Assembly (NCBI GenBank): GCA_964521255.1
Contig: CAZFRM010000021.1
Location: 1 to 64,000, forward strand
Source of the DNA: ZC4RG29 sp964521255
GTDB taxonomy: Bacteria; Bacteroidota; Bacteroidia; Cytophagales; Cyclobacteriaceae
DNA length: 64,000 nucleotides
Direction of reading: 5' to 3'
Positions 1 through 9,369 of this stretch are shown one piece after another (positions within the stretch are counted from its first letter, which is position 1; each line of letters begins with the position of its first letter). The notes below the pieces were generated by a model that searched no databases, was not told the origin of the DNA, and was given only the letters and a program-made list of their open reading frames with translations. A program made the position numbers and the translations under genes.

Positions 1-69
<69 letters not shown>

Positions 70-125
70 CTTAACAATCAGGTAGTTATTTAGAAAGGAC
101 CAGTTGATCAATAGTTCAGGAAATT

Positions 126-3100
126 TCACTCGATCATAACTTTTCTTACGATGGTCTCGTTCCCTAAGCGGATTCTTACAGTATAATACCCGGGCTCAAG
201 TCTCGCGGGAAGGACAAACCGTGCCGGCTGCATTGGATCCTGATTTAGCGACCAAGATTGCTGACCCAGCAAATTGATCAGGATAACCTCCGTCTGGACA
301 TCTTTCTTGATCCTCGAAAGATAAAGGTGATCATGGAAGGGGTTAGGATATATTTCAATCCGAGGGAGGTCATCCACGTATACGGGTATAAATCGTGAAT
401 ACTCAAAGGCTCTGTCAAAATCAATTTGCTTAAGTCGGTAGTAGTTCCATCCACTCTGGGGTGCATCATCAGTGAATAGGTAGCGCTGCTCTTCGTTGGT
501 GGTGCCGTGTCCTGGCACCCAGCCGATCTGTTCGAAGTTCTTGCCGTCAACGCTTCGCTCAACTTCAAAACCCTCATTGTTGATCTCTGAAGCTGTCCAC
601 CATTCTATGAATGCAGTGCCATTCTCATAGTAGCCATCGAAATAGTACCAGGTCACAAGAAGTGGAACAGAAGTATAGGAGAAGGTGACACGGTTTTCGG
701 TAAAGTTATCGAAGTAATCCAGGACAAGTTCATATGTGCCTCCGGGCAGGTCTACAGGCACGGGATTTGAGGCAGTTCGGTAGCCATGACCCATGGCATG
801 ATCATAATCATCAATTAGGTAAGTGGCTCCTCCATCTATACTAAGTTGTGCGCCGGCGTCGCTTCCAATTGTAAAAGTGTAGGAACCTGACGGAAGATCG
901 ATCCTTGTCCTGAACTGAACGGTGAAAGTCGTAGTCGAAATATCACAACCATCGATCGGGAAAATGCACTGGTCTCCGCAGAAGCTTTCATCAAATGCAT
1001 TACCAATCATCGTCTCGATAAAGCTGCCTTGATAATTGGCAAAATTGCCTGGCGCATCGTACACACCATCGTACACATGGCCAATCCACTCGGGCGCGGT
1101 TCCATACTCTGTGCCTGTATGGGTAGGCGGATCACTGTTGTCATATAGAACCGTCAGGACATTTGAATACAATATATTCAGGAGATTATCTGTTTCCTTC
1201 CGTCGGTAGTACCGTGTAGCGGTTTGACCTGCAGGAGGGTTGTACGAAGCTGCAGTTGCCCCTAAGATGTCTGACCAGTTCGTACCATTCGAGGAGATCT
1301 GCCACTGGTAATTGGGAGACAGATCACCTGAACACGTGAAGTTTGGGGGCGACCCGCTCATCGTCAATGGATCAAACGAGGGCGAACAAAAGACTTGGTC
1401 ACTACCCACAACCCCCGCAATGCCTGCGCCGAGATACTGCATGTCGAAACCTATTATGTTGTTGAATGAGTCTTCCCTGTACTCAAGGCGAAATTGATGT
1501 GACGGCCCCGCGAGATAGACCGTTTCGGTCAGGGTAGTGACCGGCGCATGGATCCAATATTCGTTGAGTCCGGGAACCACAGCATCATCAATAAATAATC
1601 TCGCACCATCCTTGAATGTTATGGATATTTCGTAATACCCACATTCCAATGTCATTTCATTCAAGAACTGAATCGAGAACGACTCAGTATTGACGTCGCA
1701 TCCTGTAATTGGAAATGTGCAATCTGATCCGCAGAACGACTCACTGAATATGGTAGTTTCTTCGATGTAACCCAGGTAGTCAGCCGGGTTCCATACTACA
1801 TCCTGAAAATTGTCGTACACATAGCCGATCCATGCATTGTTTCCATAGGTTACACGATCTCCCTGCGGCGGGTCCAATTCAACCGTGATTACGTTGGAAT
1901 TCAACGTATAGCCATCAGCTGAGGCCTGCCGGCGGTAGTATGTCGTTGCCGATACAGGTGCGGAGGGGGTATAGGTTGCAGATGTCTCCCCAGTGATATT
2001 GCTCCATCCTAGGCCATCAAGTGACTCTTGCCATTGGTATGTGGGTGTGGACCCGGAGCAAAAAAAAGCATCCTCAACACTTATAAGTGCACCCGGTGTT
2101 ACACTCGACTGGCAGTTGTATTGATCACTCCCGATCTGACCGGCATTACCCGGTCCTAGATAGACCGTGTTAAAAGAAACGCGATTGGAAAACATCCACT
2201 CAGAGTATAGAAGTTCTAGGTCGGTCGTTCCTGTTCCATCAAAAAACTGTGTCGTTCTATATGTAGTATAAAGTTGCCGTGTGAGGGCGTTAATAACATT
2301 GACTCCATCTACGTCCAGGGCCACTCCGTCGTCTCCCCCAATTGTCAGTTGGTAAGATCCGCACGCAAACGATGTACGGTTCTTGAAATGAATTGAAAAG
2401 GTTTCGGTCAGGACTGAGCAGCCGTTAATGGAGTAATTGCAATTTGAACCACAGAAGGTAAGATCAAAATTCGTGGGCTGTGTAATCGAACCCATAAAGT
2501 CGTTCACGAAGTCTTGTTCGTTGTCATACACATAACCAATCCATTGATCCGTGCCAAACGTTACACCATCACCTACCGGTGACGATGCCGATACCAGGAC
2601 CACATTAGAATAGAATATTAGCGATCCGTTGGTTGCTTGTCTCCTGTAATAATGATTGCCAGCTAAAAGTCCGGGTGGAATATCATAGGTGTTTGCCATC
2701 GCTCCAGGTATATTCATCCAGTCGATTCCATCAGGAGACTCCTGCCATTGATAAGAAGTTGCACCTGAGCAAAACCCGGCCTCGCTTAGGCTCGTAAATG
2801 CAACCGGGTTCACAACGGGTTCGCAAATATCCTGATTGCTGCCAATCACCCCTCCTGACCCGTTGTCGATAGGTCCGGTCAGGCTAAGGGTTACCCTGTT
2901 TGCGCCACTGACATTGTAGTACTCAACTGCGAATTCGGTCGATCCGTCCAGAAAAACATTTTCTGTATACGTGGTATACGTTGTATTGGGGGCATTGCCA
3001 TCAATCACGAGGTTACCATCTACATAGAGACGCACCCCTCCGCCCTCGGCACCAATGGTAATGTCATATCCTCCACAGGCAACCGTTTGCAGACTTCTGA

Positions 3101-4853
3101 AACGGGCGGAAAAATCCTCCGTTTTCAGATCACATCCATTGATTGCAACATCGCAGGCGCTACAGGTAAAATTCACATCGAAGGATCCGGGAGTGGTAAT
3201 GTCGTTGAGATAACCAAGATAGGTAGCTGTTGAGATATCCGATCCCTGATACACATAGGGTCGCCAGGCCTCTGCCGGTGGTGTGCTGACTTCATCTCCC
3301 TGGGGTGACGACACCTCTATGACTACGATATTTGAATAAGCGGTTTCTACACCATCGATCGCAGTTCTCCTGTAATAATACGACCCAGCACCTAAACTTA
3401 AAGACTCATCATATACCTCATTCACGGCTCCCGGAATTGGTATCCACGGCCCACCGGCAGTTGGTGCGGATTCCCATTGATAGGTAAACGAGCCGCTGCA
3501 AAAGTTAGCTTCCAGAATACTCGTAAATGGATCAGGATCATATGAAGTGACGCACACTGATTGGTCACTTGCAATTACTCCACCACCACCTGTTTCCGGT
3601 GCAGCGGTCATCGAAAATGATGCTGTGTTTGCGCCTGTGCTGTTGAAGTAATCCAAAGTAAGCAGGTGATCACCCGCACTAAGAAAAACATTTGCCGAAT
3701 AAGTGGTCAGAGAAACAACGGGTGAGTATCCGTCGATGACAAGCTCACCATCTGTATAAAGTCTCACACCGCCTCCTTCCGCACCTATCGTGATGTTGTA
3801 CCCTCCACATGTGGCAATGTTTTCAGAACGCTTATAGCTTATTGTGAAGTCCTCTGTTGGAAGTGAGCATCCATTAAGTGTCACACTCGCGAAGGTCTCG
3901 GCAAAATTGAGTGAGGCTACATCATAATACCCCAGATAATCCGTGCTCGTATAGTTATCGGCGCCATCATAAGCATAGCCCGTCCATGAAGCGGCACCAA
4001 AACTCACCTGGTCACCCAATGGAACCTCCGCTACAACGGAAATCACATTCGAGTAAAGGGTTGTCGATATGCCATCCGTTGCCCTCCTTCTATAATAATG
4101 AGTTCCGGCAGCAAGTCCTGACGGTATGTCATAAGTGATCCCGGTAGCAGACGGTATTGGTGTCCAGGGGTCCGACCCCGTGGGTGACTCCTCCCACTGA
4201 TAAGAAGCGGCAATTTCTGAACAGAATCGAGCCGGCGATACACTTGTGAAAGCCACCGGGTCAATGGTGTTCTCGCAAATCGTTTGATCACCGGTAATTT
4301 CACCTCCGTAGGATCCCGTAACGACCGAATGGGCAACGCTAACCCTATTCACCCCGATTTGGTGAAAGTAATCGAGTACCAGTTCATAGTCACCTCCTGT
4401 GAGAAAAACCGTAACATCGCGGGTCACGTAGCCTGACCCCTGATTCGCGCTGATCAGGTATGTACCACCTCCGTTTATACTAAATCGGACGCCGTAGTCG
4501 GAACCGATGGTGAAAGTATGTAGCCCGCATGCAAGATTCTGACGGTTCTTGTACCGGACGGAGAATGTCTCGGTATTTACGTTACATACTGCATCAGCGA
4601 CGATATCACAATTGGAACCGCAAAATGATTGATCAAATGCGAGGGCAGTCTCGGTTATTGTGCCCTGATAATTGGAAGTATTATAGGTATTAGTGCCTTC
4701 ATATACATATCCTATCCAACTGTTGGTGCCGTAACTGGTCTGGTCGCCAGTGGCTGTCGGGCATTGGGCGTTTAGCGTTAGGCTTGTGCAAAAGATGCAA
4801 ATAAGAAGAGAGGGAAGGAAATATGAGATCGAGTTGAATATCATGACGCACAT
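126..4853 (-). CDS. Giant secreted PA14/Ig-like repeat protein with T9SS type A C-terminal signal
   Basis: 1575 residues, predicted to be exported and attached to the cell surface or released by the type IX system. An N-terminal signal peptide (hydrophobic core about residues 11-28) precedes six PA14-like modules, each opening with GD.V.YG..WIGYVY-type sequence and carrying paired cysteines (CG..C, later NGC) and a G.DDG.RL.IDG-like segment. Five Ig-like modules ending in YYRR....YSN alternate with them. A beta-sandwich follows, then a sorting domain opening IEIYPNPF and ending in VRKVMIE, as in T9SS type A cargo. PA14 domains often bind glycans, so adhesion or glycan binding is likely but inferred. 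Translation may start at the first Met or at Met4 (4844). It stands alone between tRNA-Thr and the decayed tRNA copy. Confidence 0.9.
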   Translation of the reverse strand: MCVMIFNSISYFLPSLLICIFCTSLTLNAQCPTATGDQTSYGTNSWIGYVYEGTNTYNTSNYQGTITETALAFDQSFCGSNCDIVADAVCNVNTETFSVRYKNRQNLACGLHTFTIGSDYGVRFSINGGGTYLISANQGSGYVTRDVTVFLTGGDYELVLDYFHQIGVNRVSVAHSVVTGSYGGEITGDQTICENTIDPVAFTSVSPARFCSEIAASYQWEESPTGSDPWTPIPSATGITYDIPSGLAAGTHYYRRRATDGISTTLYSNVISVVAEVPLGDQVSFGAASWTGYAYDGADNYTSTDYLGYYDVASLNFAETFASVTLNGCSLPTEDFTISYKRSENIATCGGYNITIGAEGGGVRLYTDGELVIDGYSPVVSLTTYSANVFLSAGDHLLTLDYFNSTGANTASFSMTAAPETGGGGVIASDQSVCVTSYDPDPFTSILEANFCSGSFTYQWESAPTAGGPWIPIPGAVNEVYDESLSLGAGSYYYRRTAIDGVETAYSNIVVIEVSSPQGDEVSTPPAEAWRPYVYQGSDISTATYLGYLNDITTPGSFDVNFTCSACDVAINGCDLKTEDFSARFRSLQTVACGGYDITIGAEGGGVRLYVDGNLVIDGNAPNTTYTTYTENVFLDGSTEFAVEYYNVSGANRVTLSLTGPIDNGSGGVIGSNQDICEPVVNPVAFTSLSEAGFCSGATSYQWQESPDGIDWMNIPGAMANTYDIPPGLLAGNHYYRRQATNGSLIFYSNVVLVSASSPVGDGVTFGTDQWIGYVYDNEQDFVNDFMGSITQPTNFDLTFCGSNCNYSINGCSVLTETFSIHFKNRTSFACGSYQLTIGGDDGVALDVDGVNVINALTRQLYTTYRTTQFFDGTGTTDLELLYSEWMFSNRVSFNTVYLGPGNAGQIGSDQYNCQSSVTPGALISVEDAFFCSGSTPTYQWQESLDGLGWSNITGETSATYTPSAPVSATTYYRRQASADGYTLNSNVITVELDPPQGDRVTYGNNAWIGYVYDNFQDVVWNPADYLGYIEETTIFSESFCGSDCTFPITGCDVNTESFSIQFLNEMTLECGYYEISITFKDGARLFIDDAVVPGLNEYWIHAPVTTLTETVYLAGPSHQFRLEYREDSFNNIIGFDMQYLGAGIAGVVGSDQVFCSPSFDPLTMSGSPPNFTCSGDLSPNYQWQISSNGTNWSDILGATAASYNPPAGQTATRYYRRKETDNLLNILYSNVLTVLYDNSDPPTHTGTEYGTAPEWIGHVYDGVYDAPGNFANYQGSFIETMIGNAFDESFCGDQCIFPIDGCDISTTTFTVQFRTRIDLPSGSYTFTIGSDAGAQLSIDGGATYLIDDYDHAMGHGYRTASNPVPVDLPGGTYELVLDYFDNFTENRVTFSYTSVPLLVTWYYFDGYYENGTAFIEWWTASEINNEGFEVERSVDGKNFEQIGWVPGHGTTNEEQRYLFTDDAPQSGWNYYRLKQIDFDRAFEYSRFIPVYVDDLPRIEIYPNPFHDHLYLSRIKKDVQTEVILINLLGQQSWSLNQDPMQPARFVLPARLEPGYYTVRIRLGNETIVRKVMIE

Positions 4854-5531
4854 TACAACGAGGCCAGCAATACATTAACCCCCATTGGTGAAAGCGCAGA
4901 GCCTTTACAACCTTGAAAAGTACAAATTGTTACCACGCAGAAATACCAAATTTATACCGATTGGACATAAAAGAGGTAAATCGTGTAAGATTTTTTCTGG
5001 AAAACACAAAAATATCAAACTAGCCACACCGAGAAATCCGCGCAGAATGCGTACATGAGTAAAGGATCGGGCTTTTAAGTTCTAACGTATTTTTCTTCTT
5101 TTTCGTCAAAATCGCGTATCTAACGATCAAGGGTCAATGTGTTGTAAAGAGTAAGATGTGTCGTACGATTGTACAATCAGGTGATGGTTTCTTTGAGATC
5201 CAGTTGCCGCGCTTTTTAATAAAGCGCCGAAATAGAAAAAAGTCATAGGTATCCAACTCTGGGTACATACAGTTCAATTTAGGAATGAAAAAGTTTCTTA
5301 AGAGGCTGGCCGAGAAGTATGGATTATGCCGAACCAGGAAGCCAATTTTCCGCATTTAGTGATTGCGATCTTTTTGGCTTATTGCTGCATCTACTTCCTG
5401 AATATCGAAGGGCAGAACTGGATTTGTTTTTGCCCTCGATGCTTTTTAGTGCCGACCATCACCACAATACAAGGGAAGGCAACGCCAGCGGAGATTTACT
5501 AATCACACAAAATGGGATTTGGAGAATGTTA
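4854..5531. other. Intergenic, no convincing gene
   Basis: About 680 bp with no recognisable gene. The first 430 bp look like non-coding A+T-rich DNA. Two overlapping small plus-strand frames lie at the end: 5285-5359 (24 codons, Lys/Arg-rich) and 5326-5502 (58 codons, with one hydrophobic stretch near residues 11-27 followed by a CFCPRC motif). The second could be a tiny membrane protein or the decayed tail of a lost gene. I place little weight on either. Confidence 0.4.
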
Positions 5532-5583
5532 AGCCGACTTGCAATCAGTAGGTTGTTGGTTCGATTCCGGCAGGGGGCTCTTA
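5532..5583 (+). pseudogene. Decayed copy of the tRNA-Thr 3' half (att-like direct repeat)
   Basis: Positions 5536-5583 match 26-73 of the tRNA-Thr at the window start in perfect register (offset 5510), with four substitutions in 48 positions. The last 17 bases of the repeat (from the second half of the T arm through CAGGGGGCTCTTA) are identical. The anticodon T has become C (TGT to TGC) and the 5' half is absent, so it cannot be a working tRNA. Partial tRNA 3' ends as direct repeats are the usual footprint of integration by a tyrosine recombinase. No integrase gene lies between the copies, so a broken tandem tRNA is the alternative. Confidence 0.75.
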
Positions 5584-5615
5584 TTATTCCCCGACATTTA
5601 TTCAGCTAATTTTTT

Positions 5616-5769
5616 ATTAAAATATACTGTCATCCGACTAAAAATTAAAATGAGAAGAGAAATCAGTAAAGGGGGTATTTTTGAGAACGATAAAAAATCC
5701 TTCTAATCATTCTGTTTTCGATGATTTTATTCAAACTTTTATTTTAGTCGGATGACAGTAATTAAAATA
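5616..5769. mobile_element. MITE-like element (136 bp) with 19-bp inverted ends and 9-bp target duplication
   Basis: The element spans 5625-5760. Its ends are perfect 19-bp inverted repeats, TACTGTCATCCGACTAAAA at 5625-5643 and the complement at 5742-5760. It is flanked by a 9-bp direct repeat, ATTAAAATA, at 5616-5624 and 5761-5769, as expected for a target-site duplication. The interior is A+T-rich and has no coding capacity, so it would need a transposase in trans. It sits 45 bp upstream of the regulatory block of the Wza-like gene. A relative with similar ends lies at 61317-61477. Confidence 0.8.
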
Positions 5770-5813
5770 CTCCGTTGGTTTGGAATTCCATTCTGTATAT
5801 CTTTTGGGACTTT

Positions 5814-5855
5814 ATGACTAGCATTTTGCAACCAGGTGACTTGGGTCATTGAGGC
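5814..5855 (+). promoter_or_regulatory. Candidate composite operator A (ATGAY-N17-GTGAC-N4-GTCAT)
   Basis: ATGACTA at 5814-5820, then the dyad GTGAC-TTGG-GTCAT at 5836-5849 followed by TGAGGC. The same 42-bp arrangement recurs at 6732-6773, where 28 of 42 bases are identical, including the last 12. It ends 43 bp before the Wza-like start codon. The dyad resembles CRP/FNR-family half-sites (TGA...TCA). Binding is inferred. Confidence 0.5.
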
Positions 5856-5898
5856 TAGTTAAGGCTCCTTAATACATTTCGCACTTATTATTATTTCC

Positions 5899-6678
5899 AT
5901 GATCAGTAAAATTACCAAACTGTCTTCCTGGGTTATTGTTGTTTCAATTCTTTGCTCATCATGTTATTATAACAAACGGTGGGTCTACATCCAGGATAAT
6001 TACAGCGAATCCCCTACGCAAGTTAAAAATGAGAATACGGAGTATAGACTGAGGCCAAGCGATGTCCTTGCAGTAAAGGTCAAAAGTTCAACTGAAGCCG
6101 GCATTGCTGATATTTTTAATATCGCGCCTGAAAGGCAATTTCTGAATGTAGATCCGGGAAACCTGTATCTTCAAGGCTACTCAATTGATCCCGATGGAAA
6201 GATTACGCTGCCAATTTTAGGATCAATAACCGTTAAAGACTTATCAGTATCGGAAACGGAGAAACTAATTCAACAGCAAGCTAATCGATTTCTTAACAAC
6301 GCCACGGTTATAGTTAAGCTTGTTAGCTTCAAAATAACAGTGCTTGGTGAGGTGAGTAACCCTGGATATCGGTACGTTTACAATAATCAAGCTAACTTAT
6401 TTGAAGGGTTGGGTCTTGCGGGAGATTTGACGGAGAACGGAAATCGGGAAAGGGTGAAGCTCATACGACAAGTACCTACCGGGTCAGAAGTTGTTATGAT
6501 TGATCTTACCGATCCAAAGCTCTTGAGGTCGAAGTACTACTATCTTATGCCTAACGACGTGATTTATGTCGAACCACTAAGGGCACAGTCGAAACGGTCG
6601 AATTTAACGTTGGTAACGCTTTTTTTTACGGCGCTAACGACAACTGTTTTGGTTCTGGATTATTTCCAGGATAACTAA
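5899..6678 (+). CDS. Wza-like polysaccharide export outer-membrane lipoprotein
   Basis: 259 residues. Expected role: outer-membrane part of the exporter that moves capsule or exopolysaccharide to the surface, working with the Wzc-like protein downstream. A short signal peptide runs to a lipobox-like CSSC, so Cys22 is the probable lipidated residue. The Poly_export domain begins at YRLRPSDVLAVKV (about residue 50), and an SLBB-like beta-grasp follows at roughly 145-220 (ITVLGEVSNPGYRYV). A hydrophobic helix at about 236-256 matches the C-terminal outer-membrane helix of Wza. First gene of the polysaccharide locus, with a candidate operator just upstream. Confidence 0.92.
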   Translation: MISKITKLSSWVIVVSILCSSCYYNKRWVYIQDNYSESPTQVKNENTEYRLRPSDVLAVKVKSSTEAGIADIFNIAPERQFLNVDPGNLYLQGYSIDPDGKITLPILGSITVKDLSVSETEKLIQQQANRFLNNATVIVKLVSFKITVLGEVSNPGYRYVYNNQANLFEGLGLAGDLTENGNRERVKLIRQVPTGSEVVMIDLTDPKLLRSKYYYLMPNDVIYVEPLRAQSKRSNLTLVTLFFTALTTTVLVLDYFQDN

Positions 6679-6731
6679 AAAAGCAAGTGACGAAACTCCC
6701 TTGCTCATGAAGCATGGCTGACGGGTCTTCC

Positions 6732-6773
6732 ATGACTACCGTTCTTACTGTTTGTGACAATGGTCATTGAGGC
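6732..6773 (+). promoter_or_regulatory. Candidate composite operator B (ATGAY-N17-GTGAC-N4-GTCAT)
   Basis: ATGACTA at 6732-6738 and the dyad GTGAC-AATG-GTCAT at 6754-6767, followed by TGAGGC. Spacing is identical to the block at 5814-5855. It lies about 200 bp before the Wzc-like start, within the 298-bp gap behind the Wza-like gene. This suggests the kinase gene has its own regulated promoter. Confidence 0.5.
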
Positions 6774-6976
6774 AAATTGCCTGATTAACCTACTTTTACG
6801 ACTTCTTTAGTTACGAATGCAATACTGTGGAAACAATTTTCGGTGGGTACCAAGGGCCATGTGCTTAACAAAATGACGGGAATAATTACTACTTTTAAGA
6901 TGCCGATTGATTTTTGCGGGTTGTGTTCCAAAGGCACGTCTATTCTGAATCTTCGATTGGATAAAAAAAATTAGAT

Positions 6977-9313
6977 ATGGATGAGAAAATTGATATCAAG
7001 GCAATTTTTACAAAGATAATTTCTAAATGGCATTATTTTCTTATTGCGTTGTTAATTGTAGGTCCTTTGGCTTACGCATATACAAGATTTGCCCGTGAAT
7101 TGTATCAAATCAGATCTTCCGTTTTATTGAAGAGTGAAAAATCAAGTGGGGTAGGGCCAGAACAATTCATGAAAGGAATGGAGCTACTGACTTCCCAAAC
7201 TAAACTGGAGGATGAGATTGGGATATTGAAGTCCTTTGCCAATGTTGAGAGTACAGTAAATACGTTGAATTTTGGTGTTTCCTATTTTGCTGAGAAGAAA
7301 TTTAAAACATTCGAACTCTATGGAGAAACGCCTTTCTCAGTTGCCCTTGATTCATCAGTTAATCAGGTTGTTGGGGCGAATATTTTTATTGAAAGAGTTT
7401 CGAATGAAAAATTTTTAATTTCCGCATCAACTGAAAATGTAAGTACCTATAATTTATTAACGGGTGAGGTAGTAGAAGAAATACCGATATTTGAGGTTCA
7501 AGGGATACAAGACATTGATAAACCGTTTGTAAATAAGAACCTTGCGTTCACTATTAAATTCAACGATCAGGTGAAGACAGAGGGAGCTAAATTATCCTTC
7601 AGAATCAATAATATGATTTCTGTGGCAGAGGATTATCAGAAAAAACTGATCATTGAGCCTATCTCTCGGGAGTCTAATATAATTGGGTTAAGCATTAAGG
7701 AAGAAGTTCCACAAAAAGGAATTGATTTTCTGAACCGTTTACTTGCTGTCTACCTTGAAAACGAACTCTACAAAAAAAATCAGTTAGGACTTAAAACAAT
7801 TCAATTTATCGATAGTCAATTAAGCGGGGTATCGGACTCGCTAAAAAGAGCGGAGGGTACGCTTGAGTCGTTTCGTGCAAGGAGTAATGTCTTAGATATA
7901 CAAACAACGGCCGCTAATCTTACCAGGAATCTAGACCGTTTTGAGCAAGAGAAAGCCGAGCTCGAAGTCAAATTGGAATACTACCGTTACATTCTTAGTA
8001 CTTTAGACAAGGATAATGTAGGAGATATTGTTGCCCCTTCTACATTCGGTGTAACTGATCCGCTACTGAGTAATCTGTTGATTGAATTATCTAAACTAAA
8101 CCAGGAACGTTCCGGTTTGAATTATAGTACCAGAGAAGGGAATCCACTTGCAGAGGTCGTCGATCTCAAGATAAAGAATAGCAAGAAGGTGATCAGGGAG
8201 AACGTAAGCAACATTATTGATGCTTCTTCCATAGCATTAAATGATTTGAACAGGCGTATAGCTCAGGCGAATAGTCAGTTAGGGAGATTGCCAAGGAATG
8301 AAAGGGAATTGGTTAAGCTTCAACGAAAGTTTGACTTTAATGATAACGTTTATAACTACTTACTGGAAAAGAGAGCGGAGGCAAGTGTGGCCATTGCCTC
8401 AAATGTAGTCGACAAAACTATCGTAGATCGTGCCATGATGGTGGGTAGCGGCCCTGTGTGGCCAAATAGGAAGATAATTTATGGAGTCGCTATTTTTCTG
8501 GCTTTTGGCGGTGCGCTTGGGTTAATCTTGCTAAAGGATTTCTTCAACGATAGTATTGTTACACATGATGACCTCGAGCGTAACACACGAATACCTTTCC
8601 TTGGCGCTATCAATCATGGCTCAAGGCGCGAGCAGGACAATATTATAGCCAATGCAATGTCTCCTGTGGGAGAGTCATTCCGTACTCTAAGAGTGAATCT
8701 CCAATATCTGACTTTTGGAAAGGAGATAAACGTAATTGGATTTACTTCATCGAGGGAAAGTGAAGGTAAAACATTTTGTTCAGTGAATTTGGCAGCGTCG
8801 ATTGCGCATTCCAGGAAAAGGACAGTCTTGATTGATTGTGATATGAGACGACCCCGCGTAGCTTCTTATTTTAAGCTTGAAAACGAACGAGGGCTATCCA
8901 GTTATTTGATTGGGGAATGTTCCGTCAAAGAGGTCATCAATGAAACAGGTATCAAAGGCTTTGATGTAATAACTTCCGGCCCGATTCCACCTAATCCACT
9001 CGATTTGATTGGACAACCAAGAATGGAGGAACTCATAAGTGAATTAAAAAAGATGTATGGAACCATTATAATAGATTCGCCTCCGATTGGATACGTTTCG
9101 GAGTATATTATTATAATGAAGTATACTGACGCCAATGTCTATGTTGTGCGATCGGATTATACCACAAAGTATAATCTTGATAAAATAAACAAGTTATACG
9201 ATGAAAGAAAGGTTTCCAATTTCAGCATTCTTTTGAACGATGTTAAGTATTCACGTCTCAACGGGTATAGCTATAATTATAAATACAAAAATAAAAAATA
9301 CAAAGTGATTTAG
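6977..9313 (+). CDS. Wzc-like polysaccharide co-polymerase / bacterial tyrosine kinase
   Basis: 778 residues, inner membrane, controlling chain length and export. It has a Wzz domain with a first membrane helix near residues 18-38, a long periplasmic region with coiled coil and a GNVR-type segment (about 270-440), and a second helix near 500-520. The cytoplasmic BY-kinase domain has a Walker A-type SSRESEGKT (about 590-598), Walker A' LIDCDMRRP (about 618) and a later IIIDSPP. The last 20 or so residues hold six tyrosines, the autophosphorylation tail typical of this family. A cognate Wzb-type phosphatase is not visible in the window. Confidence 0.95.
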   Translation: MDEKIDIKAIFTKIISKWHYFLIALLIVGPLAYAYTRFARELYQIRSSVLLKSEKSSGVGPEQFMKGMELLTSQTKLEDEIGILKSFANVESTVNTLNFGVSYFAEKKFKTFELYGETPFSVALDSSVNQVVGANIFIERVSNEKFLISASTENVSTYNLLTGEVVEEIPIFEVQGIQDIDKPFVNKNLAFTIKFNDQVKTEGAKLSFRINNMISVAEDYQKKLIIEPISRESNIIGLSIKEEVPQKGIDFLNRLLAVYLENELYKKNQLGLKTIQFIDSQLSGVSDSLKRAEGTLESFRARSNVLDIQTTAANLTRNLDRFEQEKAELEVKLEYYRYILSTLDKDNVGDIVAPSTFGVTDPLLSNLLIELSKLNQERSGLNYSTREGNPLAEVVDLKIKNSKKVIRENVSNIIDASSIALNDLNRRIAQANSQLGRLPRNERELVKLQRKFDFNDNVYNYLLEKRAEASVAIASNVVDKTIVDRAMMVGSGPVWPNRKIIYGVAIFLAFGGALGLILLKDFFNDSIVTHDDLERNTRIPFLGAINHGSRREQDNIIANAMSPVGESFRTLRVNLQYLTFGKEINVIGFTSSRESEGKTFCSVNLAASIAHSRKRTVLIDCDMRRPRVASYFKLENERGLSSYLIGECSVKEVINETGIKGFDVITSGPIPPNPLDLIGQPRMEELISELKKMYGTIIIDSPPIGYVSEYIIIMKYTDANVYVVRSDYTTKYNLDKINKLYDERKVSNFSILLNDVKYSRLNGYSYNYKYKNKKYKVI

Positions 9314-9369
9314 CTTCTTCTGATTTACCTTTTGCAACAGGAATCAATTTTTTCAAAATTACTTCATAA

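Noticed and set aside
3911..4336. Small frames on both strands within the giant adhesin gene
   Set aside because: They overlap a well supported coding frame and lack any family resemblance.
5319..5609. Open frame of 96 codons on the plus strand
   Set aside because: It reads through the decayed tRNA copy and shows no protein-like pattern in its second half.
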